Positions 15,864 through 24,757 of a stretch of 26,682 nt of DNA are shown here, one piece after another (position 1 is the first letter of the stretch; each line of letters opens with the position of its first letter). The stretch covers positions 1,132,985-1,159,666 of the forward strand of contig BFEA01000248.1 in assembly GCA_003427395.1 (NCBI GenBank). Direction: 5' to 3'. The notes under the pieces were generated by a model, which saw only the letters and a program-made list of their open reading frames with translations, was not told the origin of the DNA and ran no database searches. The position numbers were made by a program, and so were the translations under genes. The stretch is from Chara braunii (lineage: Eukaryota > Streptophyta > Charophyceae > Charales > Characeae).

Positions 15864-16806
15864 CTCATAAAAGGAGGGAAGGGGGGGGAGCTAGAACTGG
15901 AGGATGGACGACACAGGCCGGTGCTGGAGCTTTTGCTCTGTGACCTAGGGGGAGCTCGAGGCCTGTGGAGTTATGCCGAGGGTGGAAGGCATAACCAGAC
16001 CGTTCGACGTAGCCGGCGCCGGGGTATTAACCATGTAACCTGTGTCAGGGCCTTGCCGCTAAGGGAAATGTCGAGGGAGGAAGGCACTTCGGTCAGTACG
16101 CGGGAAGGTTGTGGTGCCCTGTTACCCTAGCAGAAGGGGGTATGAGATCAAGTGAGTTCTGGTACGAGGACTGAAAGCCTGGACCGACGTTCCGTCTGTT
16201 GAGGGGGGGGGGGGGTTGATGGTAAGCAGTTTCAGTTTTGACCCCCCGCTCTCATATTTTTCCAAGCCTTTTCAGATTTTTTCTGAATTCTAGCCTATCT
16301 CATGAGGAAAGTCTTGAGAATGCCTTAGGATTCTGGGCACCTCTTGCAACTCATTTTAGGTGTTTTTAATGATGTTATATTCATGGATGTGCGGTTTTTC
16401 AACGCCAGAACGACGCTGGCAGGAGCTGGGGGGTTGCCCCGTAACCTGTTGATAGCAGGAGCGTGAGGCCTTGTAGAGAGATCTGGGGATACCTTGGGCC
16501 GGCATTCCAAGGGAAAACCAAGGGTTGTTGTCGGTAAGACGCTGGCTGGAGTTGGGGTGAGTTGCGTTGCCCTGTAACCTAGTAGGATGGGGGCATGAGG
16601 CCTGGGAAAGCTCGGCAGGGAATAAGACAGTGTTAGAGAATTTTAGAATGTTTTGTTGGGGATTCTAGGGGTTCTACGCATTCAAAGGGCTTCTGTGGCT
16701 TTCAGTTTTGACTTACTAAGTGCTGCTTGAGTAGCCTAGCAATAGGTTAGCAGTTATCCATGTTTTTCCTAAATTTTCTATAATCTTTTTCATAGTTCTC
16801 AAATTA
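15864..16806. repeat. Region with diverged direct repeats between the two modules
   Basis: A motif of about 75 bp, GACGCTGGCTGGAGYTGGGG followed by GTTGCCCYGTAACCT and GAGGCCT, occurs at 16402-16480 and 16539-16610, with a weaker third version near 16108-16150. No protein or RNA gene recognised. The exact 33-bp module lies at either end, so the whole 976-bp period could be one large duplicated or inserted unit. Confidence 0.5.
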
Positions 16807-16839
16807 TTCTTAGCCGAAGCCAGGTAATGGCCCTCGTAT
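16807..16839 (+). repeat. GCCGAAGCC / GGTAATGGCCC module, exact copy 2
   Basis: Identical to 15831-15863 over 33 bp. Hairpin retroposon copy 7 begins 22 bp downstream. TTAGCCGAAGCCAGG resembles a polymerase III A box with a long D-loop. A B-box partner is not convincing: the nearest candidate is GGTTCCCAGC inside the hairpin. Confidence 0.8.
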
Positions 16840-16860
16840 TTCAAATCATTTGTATAATTC

Positions 16861-16934
16861 TATATGGGACGCTGGGCCCGGTTCCCAGCACGTGTTGCTC
16901 CCCACGTATAGACGGGAATTTTTGTCCCAAAAAA
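16861..16934 (+). mobile_element. Hairpin retroposon, copy 7 (short form)
   Basis: TATATGGGACGCTGGG pairs internally GCTGGG/CCCAGC; ACGTG...CACGT is a perfect 5-bp second stem; TGGGAC at the start pairs with GTCCCA at the end; a short A run and a (TA)n microsatellite follow. With copy 5 it best defines the closed fold. Confidence 0.88.
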
Positions 16935-18060
16935 TATGTATATATATATATAGGTGACATCAACAAAATTTCTAGAATCCATGCACGAGGATTAGCATTC
17001 CTCATGACCAAAGGAGCACAGATCTCGGCAGATGATCAAAATGAGAGAAGTGTGAGAAGTTGAGAGGATTACGTGCCTTCAATCGATCGAGTCCTTGCGA
17101 AGTTCCGCATTACGGAGCATAACGGGATGCGCCTCGTCGCTCGATTGAGGGCGCGAAATACGCTCTCGATACAATCATAAGAAAGAAGGAAATAAATCGA
17201 AGCCGCATACATCCATTACTAGCACACTAATTCCACAAGAAAAAGGAAGACATACATTTTAGTTGACAATCCAACGCTGGTCCTGGTGCTTCAATGATCA
17301 TCGCTTGGCAAGATGAGTGTTCACATCCATTCTAATACTATGACATACAATCATGCATCAACGCATACATCCATGGAAAGAAAGAGAGGAAAAGAAGGAG
17401 AGAGAGAGAGAGAGAAGGAGAGTATACACTCGCTCATAATCAAAAGAGAAACATTGGCGTACACCCATGCACTTAGCTCCAAGAAGTAGTGCGCAGAAAA
17501 AGAACGCAAGAAAAACAAGGCGTGAGGCCTCCTGCTCTCATGCCTTGACCTTGGGCCAGGCGACCATACGTCCACACACATCCATTCCTTGGCGATCCCG
17601 GTCGGCTCGTACCATGCATCAATCTCTCAGCGCTCGTCACCCCGCTAACTCTATCATTACAACGACTCACCCAGATCCCGCAGTCCGTCGCGGCTATCCG
17701 GCGTACAGCCTCGTATGATCGCAGTCGGCTCGTGAGGATTTTCCAACCCACTGATCACCACTTCATCTAGTCACTACTACTGTGCAGCTGGCTAATGGAT
17801 TTCTGAGAGCTTTCCAGATGCACTTGCGGGTTTTATAATTGTGGGAAGGAGGTGGGATAGATAGGAGGAGAAGAGAAGGGGTAGATGGATGGGAGAGGAA
17901 GAGGGGGAGGGAGGATCTCCTTGGGAGCTCCATATCAATCTGAGAGAGTCAGCCAATCAGATGGTAGTCATGCGAGGATCAGAGCCTGCTTACGCGCTAC
18001 CGCAGGATTTCTCGAAAGCTTGGAGGATCGATAGGGTCCTCCTGTACGAAGATGAAGACG
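16935..18060. other. Unassigned sequence with purine-rich microsatellite
   Basis: Contains an AG-rich stretch at about 17375-17430. No recognised gene, promoter or repeat family. The open frames at 17467-17751 on both strands overlap each other and have no known domain. Confidence 0.3.
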
Positions 18061-18362
18061 GGAAGGAGGAGAACGAGAAGCAATGTGAAGCAAGACCAAA
18101 ATCCAATCGAAGCAAGAGGGAAAAAGAGCGCAAATTGAGGGGAAGAAAAACATTTACGGGTAGAGAAAGAAAGTGCGAAGGAGGAAGAACGGGAGATGGT
18201 TCAAGGCCCAGCAGGGTGAGGGAAGGAGGAGAACGAGAAGCAGTTTGAAGCAGACGCAAGAAGGAAAAAGAGTGCGAATGGAGGGGAAGAAAAACAGTTC
18301 CGGGTAGAGAAAGAAGGTGCGAAGAAGGAAGAACGGGAGATGGTTCAAGGCGCAGCGGGGTG
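18061..18362. repeat. Tandem duplication, 160-bp purine-rich unit, two copies
   Basis: GGAAGGAGGAGAACGAGAAG starts at 18061 and at 18221. Both copies contain GAGGGGAAGAAAAACA and GAACGGGAGATGGTTCAAGG. They differ at scattered positions. The lysine/glutamate-rich plus frame and proline/serine-rich minus frames follow from the base composition and are not strong gene evidence. Confidence 0.9.
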
Positions 18363-18639
18363 CGGGTTTTGCATGCATAGCGCTGACGCAAACCAAAAAG
18401 GCACCAAAACAGTTATGCCGCATCCGATTGAGGACGTGCCTAATTCCTAAAACTAATTCAAGATTGCAAAAGAATTCAAATGAAAATTCCGAGCGCAGAA
18501 AAGAAAACGCACGAATTCCTACACCGATTCCTATTTCTCCAGAAGATTCACGGGGCTTTCTGGGATGAATTTCGAATAATTGCACAGAAAAGACATGTCA
18601 CCAAAAAGTGTGCTTGCAAATTTTGGAAATTCCGAACTG

Positions 18640-18960
18640 CTGGACCAAACTTACAAGAAAAAGAAGCAAAAGTTCCAATATCCTGAAATAAAAAAAATGC
18701 TTCGAAGTTAGAGGGCCCTAGTGGCCATTGGACGCATACATCCTTACCCAATGCACGTATATATAAAAAAAAAAACAAGAAAAACGAAAAAGACTGGGAG
18801 GGGGAGAGAGAGGGGGGGGGCGAAGGGGCACTCAGGAGTTCGTTCAAGTATTTAAAAAAAAAAAAAGAAGCAAAAACTCCGATATCCTGGAATACAAAAA
18901 CGGTTCGAAGCTAAAGGGCCCTGGTGGCCATTGAACCCACACATCCTTACCCGACGCCTG
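18640..18960. repeat. Two copies of an unnamed dispersed repeat
   Basis: GTTCCAATATCCTG...TTCGAAGTTAGAGGGCCC, GTGGCCATTGGACGCATACA and TCCTTACCC occur at about 18670-18760. The body continues through GACTGGGAGGGGGAGAGAG to GGCACTCAGGAGTTCGTTCA (18845) and an A run. A shorter second copy spans about 18866-18955. Related sequence is at 19309-19350 and 19785-19940. Confidence 0.8.
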
Positions 18961-19260
18961 CATAGCACGGCGAACATGTTCACGCCCCTCATGTGTTCGC
19001 GCGAACGGCTCACGAACGTGTTTGGGCGAGCATTACTTTTTTTGGTAAAAATATAAAAACTAAAAATTTTCGGTTTTTTATTTTTCACTCACGCTTGACT
19101 AAGAATTTGAACATGACTCCAGGGCAAAAGTTGCTTGTATTGTTGTTTTACATGACATATAGTTTTTTTCAGATTTTTCTGAGATTAAAAAAAAAAAAAC
19201 ATGTTCGCGTTCGGAGGGTTTTGGGCGCTCGTTCGTGTTCGCCTCTGAACGCGAACACGA
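18960..19260. mobile_element. Foldback element with GTTCGCG-rich ends
   Basis: Both ends are rich in GAACATGTTC, GTTCGCG and CGAACACG motifs in opposite orientation, typical of MITE-like terminal inverted repeats. The AT-rich interior (CAAAAGTTGCTTGTATTG, TTTTTTTCAGATTTTT) matches 1675-1735. It is inserted in the unnamed repeat family, whose sequence flanks it (CCCGACGC on both sides at about 18950 and 19272). Confidence 0.6.
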
Positions 19261-19308
19261 TGCTACTTAGCCCGACGCTTGGTTAAAAAAAAAGAAACAA
19301 ACAAACAA

Positions 19309-19350
19309 ACAAAAGTTCCAATATCCTGTAATACGAAAACACTTCAAAGT
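19309..19350. repeat. Truncated copy of the unnamed dispersed repeat
   Basis: AAAGTTCCAATATCCTGTAA and CACTTCAAAGTTGGGC, then the homology ends at a GC-rich junction. An (AAAC)n tract lies directly upstream. Confidence 0.7.
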
Positions 19351-19702
19351 TGGGCCCGCGCCCGCCTGAAAGAGGGGAGAATTCCAGTACAGATGCTGGA
19401 TAGCTCGAGAACAGTATCCTCCACTGAAATCTCCCGGGACCACCCTGACTGACCTGATTAAGTCTGAGCTTCAGCAGGTCCAAAGGGCTAGTTAGTCACT
19501 CTTTTCTGGCGCCCTGGGGTGAAGAGGTCTAGAAGACATGCTGAAACTGTTTTTTTTTTTTTTTTTTTTTTTTAAAGGGCGGCAGTCTTGAGATATATCC
19601 ACAGGTGACCGGCCCTGGGTAATTCGAGATTGGTATGGAAGACCTGCTGAAACTGTTGTGTAGCAGAACTGATTCTTTCCATGGACCTTGGATTTATGAA
19701 TG

Positions 19703-19791
19703 AATGGGACGCTGGACCCGTTTTCCAGCAGGTGCAGCTTCCCACAAATAGAAAGGAGCCATCAAACTTTGAAAAAAAAAAAAAAAAAAAA
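19703..19791 (+). mobile_element. Hairpin retroposon, copy 8
   Basis: AATGGGACGCTGGACCCG with CCAGC, GGTGCAGCTTCCCAC as a weaker second stem, AAATAGAAAGGAGCC and about 20 A residues. Its A-tail runs directly into the unnamed repeat at CACTTCAAAG. The other copies have a short AATAC-A-run there, so it appears to have inserted at that A run. Confidence 0.82.
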
Positions 19792-19940
19792 CACTTCAAA
19801 GTTAAAGGGCCCTTGTGGCCATTGGACCCATACATCCTTACCCGACGCTCGGTTATAAAAAACAAGAAAAATGAAAGAGACTGGGAGGGCGAGAGACGGG
19901 GAGGGGGGAAGGGGCACTCAGGAGTTCGTTCAGGCATGTA
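19792..19940. repeat. Third longer copy of the unnamed dispersed repeat
   Basis: CACTTCAAAGTTAAAGGGCC through GACTGGGAGGGCGAGAGACG to GGCACTCAGGAGTTCGTTCA, matching 18700-18850 closely. It ends next to a LINE fragment, which raises the possibility that the repeat belongs to that LINE. Confidence 0.8.
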
Positions 19941-20285
19941 GGCTCGCACGTCACACCCCAAATCACAGGATCCGCCAGACCATGGGGCATATCTTCCTGC
20001 AATGCCCAGGGTCAGTCCTCGCATGGAGCTGGTGGGATCAGATCTGGCGGCAGTTGGAGACTGGATATGATTGGCCCTGGGAGTGGCGGGTGCTCGTCCA
20101 AGGAGCATGGCAACCACATCGATCCTCCCCTTTCACTGGGAACCTCTTCTCGTTGGGTAGGAAAGCAGTGTTGTGGAGTCCGTGGTGGAAACGCTGTGTG
20201 CATGCATTGGAAGGGGTCCTTGTGAAGAGGGGGGAATTCGCAGAGACTGTTCCCCAATTCATCCAAACAGAGTTGCAAGCCCAAT
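19941..20285 (+). pseudogene. LINE C-terminal fragment (zf-RVT-like)
   Basis: The frame reads H-T-P-N-H-R-I-R-Q-T-M-G-H-I-F-L-Q-C-P-G-S-V, then W-S-W-W. E/Q-T-x-x-H-x-F-x-x-C-x...W is the C-terminal half of the zinc-binding domain found after reverse transcriptase in plant LINEs. Later A-V-L-W-S-P-W-W-K-R-C fits the following hydrophobic block. The first cysteines of the motif are lost. About 115 residues remain. Confidence 0.75.
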
Positions 20286-20915
20286 AGAAAAACACCCAAG
20301 AAAATTTACAAGTTTTCACACAGAAAAAGGACATCCTGACCGAAATCCACAAATTTGGCGCTTTTTTTTTTTTTTTTTCCCAAAAAATTGGCACTAACTA
20401 GTTGGGTTTGGCACTAACTAGTTGGGAGGGAAGAAGGGAGATGGATGGCTCAAGTGGAATGGCCGGGGGAAGGGAAAGGGGACATTTTTCTTCTTTTATT
20501 TTTCTTTCTTTCATAGAGCCCAGGTTGTTGTAGAGGTGGGATACTAGACCAATGACAGTTACCCACAGCACTCGGTCACTTGGTTGTCCAGCTGAATCCT
20601 TCTGAAGACCCCACCCACCCTTCCTCTTATCATTCTTGCCCTGGCGCACCCCCAACCCCCCTGTCCTCAGGAAGGATTACAAGCTTATCTTCCATGACTG
20701 GCCACAGATAGACCCCCAGATCCCCTCGAGGGCGCCGGAGGAGTTTCAGGACTTGTTTCCACCGCCTGAAAATTTCTTGGTGGATCTCCAATGGTTTGGT
20801 ATTAAAAAATGGATAGGAAGGAGTCTGCTAGATTTGTCACGCCAGTGCTGCCGGTCAATGGGCAGATGAGGCAGTCAGCCTTCAAAACATTCTTGCATCA
20901 TGTACATTCTGTTAA
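20286..20915. other. Unassigned sequence with a short tandem repeat
   Basis: GGCACTAACTAGTTGGG is repeated with a 20-bp period at 20390 and 20410. A 77-codon frame at 20636-20869 (with F-P-P-P-E-N-F-L-V-D-L-Q-W-F) has no recognised domain and may be part of the nearby LINE or chance. Confidence 0.35.
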
Positions 20916-21041
20916 GGGATGCTGGACCTGTTGTCCGGCATGTGACGGTCCCCTCCAATAGCTTGGAGCCATACCTCCGGCTGCTAGAGATGTCATCACC
21001 CCAAGCATAACAGAGGTTTAAAAAAAAAAAAGAAAAAAAAA
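20916..21041 (+). mobile_element. Hairpin retroposon, copy 9 (diverged)
   Basis: GGGATGCTGGACCTG with TCCGGC replacing CCAGC, GTGACGGTCCCCTCC, CAATAGCTTGGAGCC, a weak 3' hairpin region (GTCATCACCCC) and an interrupted A-tail. The most diverged clear copy. Confidence 0.7.
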
Positions 21042-21049
21042 GGATCCTA

Positions 21050-21145
21050 TCCTCATCTTATGGTCCCCTCATCTTACACACATCTTATGGTCGCCTCATC
21101 TTACACACATCTTACCCACATCTTATTCTCCTCTTATTCTCCTCA
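21050..21145. repeat. CATCTTA-type short tandem repeat
   Basis: CCTCATCTTATGGTCCCC, CCTCATCTTACACACATC and similar units are repeated several times with TTATTCTCCTC at the end. Simple-sequence derived. Confidence 0.75.
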
Positions 21146-21578
21146 AGGCCCCCCACACTTGCCACTCAAGGTCATACAATCACCAGCCCAATGAACACCC
21201 ATGAGCTTCCCAGTGCAAAACACCCACCCAAACTCCTTCACACAATCACACAGTATATGCCACTTTTCACCCTTCCCCACTGTCCCAACCAAAATTTGGC
21301 AGTGAACACCTCAAGTAATTCGGAATACTGGAGCCAGTGTCCAGTGGCGCCCTCCCTTGGAGGGTGAAGAGATAGAAAGGTAACAGCAGCATCCCAAGGT
21401 CTACACAAGGGCTGCTCAGTCAAGGCTGCTCTTTTGGTTTTTCGGGCCTGACAAGCACCTATGGCCTTTACACAAGCCTGCTCAGTTAATCTCCTGTTTT
21501 GCAGGGCAATCAATGCTGGCAGCTCCCACAGCCACACACGGTCATTGGTTCCAGAATTTTCCAAACTGTTCTCCTCTT

Positions 21579-21701
21579 GTAATGGGACGCTGGACCCGGT
21601 TTCCAGCAGGTGACGCTCCCCACCAATAGATGGAGCCTCTCCCCCCGTGCTAGTGCTGTCTGCTCTTATCAGCAGCACTAGCACAGGAAGGAATGTTTCG
21701 C

Positions 21702-21738
<37 letters not shown>

Positions 21739-21739
21739 T
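21579..21739 (+). mobile_element. Hairpin retroposon, copy 10 (long form)
   Basis: GTAAT at 21579-21583 and 21735-21739 is a likely target duplication around a 151-bp element. GCTGG/CCAGC, GGTG/CACC, CAATAGATGGAGCC, then a 3' hairpin of 12 perfect pairs (GTGCTAGTGCTG / CAGCACTAGCAC) around TCTGCTCTTATCAG, and about 31 A residues. Removing it restores CTCTTGTAATTTGGAATACT, which resembles CTCAAGTAATTCGGAATACT at 21309-21328 and so supports the inferred empty site. Confidence 0.88.
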
Positions 21740-21754
21740 TTGGAATACTACCGT

Positions 21755-21852
21755 CTTCACCCGAATAGAACGCCCAGGAATTATCGCCGTATCTGGCCTG
21801 AAAGTTGTGGCAAATACGGTTATAATGACCGGGCTTTCTATTCGGGTGGAAG
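21755..21852. repeat. Foldback element, about 98 bp
   Basis: CTTCACCCGAATAGAACGCCC on the left pairs with GGGCTTTCTATTCGGGTGGAAG on the right, and the pairing continues inward (TTATCGCCGTAT with AATACGGTTATAA). A near-complete hairpin with a short loop, next to the A-tail of copy 10. Confidence 0.8.
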
Positions 21853-21998
21853 CTTACCCGTTTCGGCTTGGCTGGAATGTGAACAGATGGGAGCCTTGAA
21901 GTCTTGGATGGGGGCCCAGACTAGGGATACGTGTAATGAAATACCGTCACCGGGATATCACAACCTCCCCTGGTAGCCGTCAGTTCCAACGTGGTCGG

Positions 21999-22074
21999 AA
22001 TAGTACCAGGGGGCGGTCCCTCAGACTAGTACCAAGGGGCTGTCCCTCAGAATAGTACCAGGGGGCGGTCCCTA
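21999..22074. repeat. Three-unit tandem repeat AATAGTACCAGGGGGCGGTC
   Basis: Units of about 25-27 bp at 21999, 22025 and 22051, sharing TAGTACCA-GGGG-C-GTCCCT. A few substitutions separate them. Confidence 0.85.
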
Positions 22075-22079
22075 GGGAA

Positions 22080-22775
22080 GCTTACCGGTTGCGGCGCTCC
22101 TATGACAGTGCCCGCTATAAGTGGGAATCTGGCCTCTACAACCACCTGGGCTGCTGAAGTAAGGAAAAAAAAAAAAAAAAAAAAAAAAAAAGGTTGCTGA
22201 AATAGTGCCGCGGCTCCCAGTGAAAGTAGGTATATTTGGACCAGATCCTCCAGCCATGGCAGGCTTTATCATTCTGTGCCCCTCCCACCCCCTCCTTTCC
22301 CACTCCTGTATTTTCCTATCACATGATTCTGGCAAATTCGGTGGTGACCTGGCATGAACCTGGCATAGAAAGCCGACTGGCTGGATCAGAGAAAGGACCA
22401 GGGGCATGCTCAGTCCAACATGATATTTTGGAATGGAAATTCGAGAACACTCTTCCCTCTTGTTCTACGGTTTCTACCCTAGAATGGACACTGACATTCC
22501 CCCTTTCCCTCCCCCTTCTCTCCACTCCCCTCTGTTCCTTGGCTGGACTGGAAAACAGGACCAGGTGCATACAAAGTTGCACGTACTATATTCGCAACGG
22601 AAATTTGAAAACACTCGGGATACGGATACAATCCTACCCTACAGCCCTCTAAATGGCAGACTCTGCTCCTAAGTTTAAAAAAAAAAGAAACCCTACCCTA
22701 GAGCAAACACTAACATGTGTCCCTTCCTTTCCCTCCACTCCCCTGCACCCCCCCACCCCCCGAGTCCCTTTTTCA
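22080..22775. other. Unassigned sequence with long A run
   Basis: Contains an A run at 22163-22190 and a CT-rich stretch. A GGAAATTCGAGAACACTC segment near 22436 recurs in diverged form as GGAAATTTGAAAACACTC near 22600. No gene recognised. Confidence 0.35.
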
Positions 22776-22880
22776 TTTTTTCAAATTTTTTTGTAAGGGG
22801 CCAGTGCCAGGCGTTTATTACAGGATACAGAGATGATACCAGGGCCATTACCCCCCCCCCCTTGGGCTTCTGGGAGAAAT
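22776..22880 (-). repeat. Diverged module plus hairpin-retroposon relic
   Basis: On the minus strand TAATGGCCCTGGTATCATC is followed about 35 bp later by CCTGGCACTGGCCCC, in the same order and spacing as module plus retroposon elsewhere. Strongly diverged. Confidence 0.35.
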
Positions 22881-22951
22881 CACTCCAGGCTGGGAAACCA
22901 ATCCAGCGTCACTACTGGACTCACGTGCTGATTAAAAGAGATTGCCTGAAA

Positions 22952-22967
22952 AAAGAAAGAAAGAAAG

Positions 22968-23031
<64 letters not shown>
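22952..23031. repeat. (AAAG)n then (AG)n microsatellite
   Basis: A short AAAG stretch leads into about 30 uninterrupted AG dinucleotides. GATTGCCTGA lies on both sides of the tract. Confidence 0.95.
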
Positions 23032-23035
<4 letters not shown>

Positions 23036-23195
23036 CTGACTAGACTAAACAGTAAGATTCCATGATAAAGCCTACCGGTAGTGATGATCTGAAAGGACGC
23101 GTTAACCTAGAAGAAACAGAGATAAAGGGACTGGAGGCCGGTTCCAGCCTGCCCGGAGTGCCTTGCCCATTCCAGCAGGACCCCCCTTCCTTTCA

Positions 23196-23300
23196 TATTG
23201 TGAGGGACGCGGGGCCCTTTTGCATACAATGTTATAATCTAGCCCTGGGCACTGGGCCCATTTTGCAAACACACACACAGAAAAAAAAAGACAAAAAAAA
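23196..23300 (+). mobile_element. Possible hairpin retroposon relic (partly duplicated)
   Basis: GGGACGCGGGGCCCTTTTGC and, 50 bp on, GGGCACTGGGCCCATTTTGC, ending in an ACACAC and A-rich tail like copy 5. The later segments of the element are absent. Confidence 0.4.
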
Positions 23301-23359
23301 AAGAGAGGGGGGGAGCAAGCTAAACTTTTTGGGAGCAAGCTAAACTTACGAAACTGAGA

Positions 23360-23374
23360 TATATATATATAAAT

Positions 23375-23406
<32 letters not shown>

Positions 23407-23422
23407 AAAANTTTTTTTTTTT
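23360..23422. repeat. AT microsatellite and A run abutting T run across an N
   Basis: (TA)n, (AAAT)n, then A residues to 23410, one undetermined base at 23411 and T residues after it. An A run meeting a T run across an N suggests an assembly join or a polymerase slip rather than natural sequence. Confidence 0.85.
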
Positions 23423-23512
23423 CACGAGGTAACAACTGTTCTTTTTTCTTTTGCCGGGAAGGGCGCCCAGCGTCCCTTACAAAAATTACACAGCCCCGGG
23501 TCTTGCTCCCCG

Positions 23513-23676
23513 AGCATGGTCCCATTAGCAAAGAGGATTGGATTAAGCTCCTGAATCTGGACGTGTTTTGACCAGAGATGCAGAAAAGCTGTTCAATCTC
23601 GAATTTCTGCGCTTATCCAGGAACACGTCTAGATTCAGGCATTCAATCCCATCCATGTTGCTAGTGGGACCTCGCC
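23513..23676 (-). mobile_element. MITE copy 2
   Basis: Core 23518-23671 (154 bp) begins GGTCCCATTAGCAAAGAGG and ends GCTAGTGGGACC. It is inverted relative to copies 1 and 3. CCCCG at 23508-23512 and 23677-23681 is a 5-bp target duplication at exactly the offset predicted from copy 1. The whole element folds into one imperfect hairpin. No coding capacity. Confidence 0.88.
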
Positions 23677-23759
23677 CCCCGGCTACTCCGTCCAGGTGCA
23701 GCTCCAGGCTGCAGGAACAGAAACAAACCCAACCCTTCCCGGCAGTACAAATGCCTAAC

Positions 23760-23835
23760 ACTACTGGCCATCCGCCAACATTTCGAATGCATCTGGATTT
23801 TAATTTGTCCAGATGCATTCAAAATGTTGGCCACC
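23760..23835. repeat. Inverted repeat, ATTTGAATGCATCTGGA type
   Basis: GGCCATCCGCCAACATTTCGAATGCATCTGGA (in two parts: GGCCATCCGCCAACATTT and CGAATGCATCTGGA) is mirrored by TCCAGATGCATTCAAAATGT and TGGCCACCGGCG. Arms of about 32 bp, short loop. Confidence 0.75.
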
Positions 23836-24026
23836 GGCGAGTAGTGCAACTAGGCCCTAAAAAACACAGCCACCAACCCCATCTTGCTGCGCTCCGCTGC
23901 TCACTACTGCAAGCACGACATGTCAGATGATGTCTGATGTCTGGTCTCACCCTTCCACATCTAGTTCTCATTGCAAAAGACAGTATTTTATTTGAAAGAA
24001 TGAATATCTCAAATACAACAGAAATC

Positions 24027-24027
<1 letters not shown>

Positions 24028-24058
<31 letters not shown>
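24028..24058. repeat. Poly(A) run
   Basis: About 30 A residues, probably the tail of a retroposon lying to the left that was not otherwise recognised. Confidence 0.85.
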
Positions 24059-24060
<2 letters not shown>

Positions 24061-24084
24061 ATGAATATACCTTTCTCGGCCTTT

Positions 24085-24157
24085 TGTGGGGATAGAGGTC
24101 AGGCGTTGTGACGGGGAGGTTGCGGGGTTGATTCTGTCGGCCCTCAACCTCCCCTGG
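24085..24157 (+). mobile_element. Possible tRNA-like SINE head, copy 1
   Basis: GAGGTCAGGCGTTGTGACGG followed by GCGGGGTTGATTCTGTCGG. The last part resembles a B box and aligns with the head at 24430-24490. MITE copy 3 follows directly. Confidence 0.35.
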
Positions 24158-24321
24158 GGCGTGGTCCCATTAGCAAAGAGGGTCGGATAGAATGCCTGAA
24201 TCTGGACGAGGTTATGGAGATGTGCAGGAAATCGAGATTGCACTGCTTTTCTGCATCTCTGCAGATAACACATCCAGATTCAGGAGCTCTATCCTATCCA
24301 TTTTGCTAGTGGGACCTCGCC
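24158..24321 (+). mobile_element. MITE copy 3
   Basis: Core 24163-24316 (154 bp), GGTCCCATTAGC to GCTAGTGGGACC, same orientation as copy 1. The inverted repeat may extend outward here (CTGGGGCG and CGCCCCAG). A clean 5-bp duplication is not visible. Internal blocks CTGAATCTGGAC, TTTTCTGCATCTCTGC and CCAGATTCAGGA match the other copies. Confidence 0.88.
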
Positions 24322-24429
24322 CCAGTGCATGATCAGTTGGTGCTACGTTGGCACCCCATGTACTTGCCCCCCAGCCCAGGACAACGCATTGACAAATCAG
24401 CTCATGGAGTAGGTCGGTACTACATCGGT

Positions 24430-24495
24430 GGGTGGAGCTAGGGCTGATGCAAGGGGGAGGTCCAAGGTTCAATTCTGATTGGCCCTGTGCATCAC
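24430..24495 (+). mobile_element. Possible tRNA-like SINE head, copy 2
   Basis: TGGAGCTAGGGCTGATGC has a partial A box, and GGTTCAATTCT (24466-24476) is a good B box. It aligns with 24085-24157. Body and tail are not defined. Confidence 0.4.
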
Positions 24496-24722
24496 ATAGC
24501 AAATAGCTGGTGCGCAGGCAGGTCGGGGCCAAGTAGGCCCTGGATGATCAGGCAGTTGGGTTATCTTTGGGCCTTGTTTGGGGGGGGATAGGGCCGCAGT
24601 TGGGATGGTCAAGGGGGGATTTGGGCCCTTCGGGCCCTGTTTAGACCCCGTTTATGTGTCATCTTATGGTGGGGCTTTCTGGCCCCATAAGATGATGCAT
24701 CACGAGGTTCAAAGATAAGGCC

Positions 24723-24757
<35 letters not shown>

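Noticed and set aside
17889-18391. Lysine/glutamate-rich plus frame and proline/serine-rich minus frames
   Set aside because: Explained by the purine-rich 160-bp tandem duplication; no conserved motif.
20636-20869. 77-codon frame with F-P-P-P-E-N-F-L-V-D-L-Q-W-F
   Set aside because: Looks protein-like but no family was recognised and no splice or promoter context supports it; left as unassigned.
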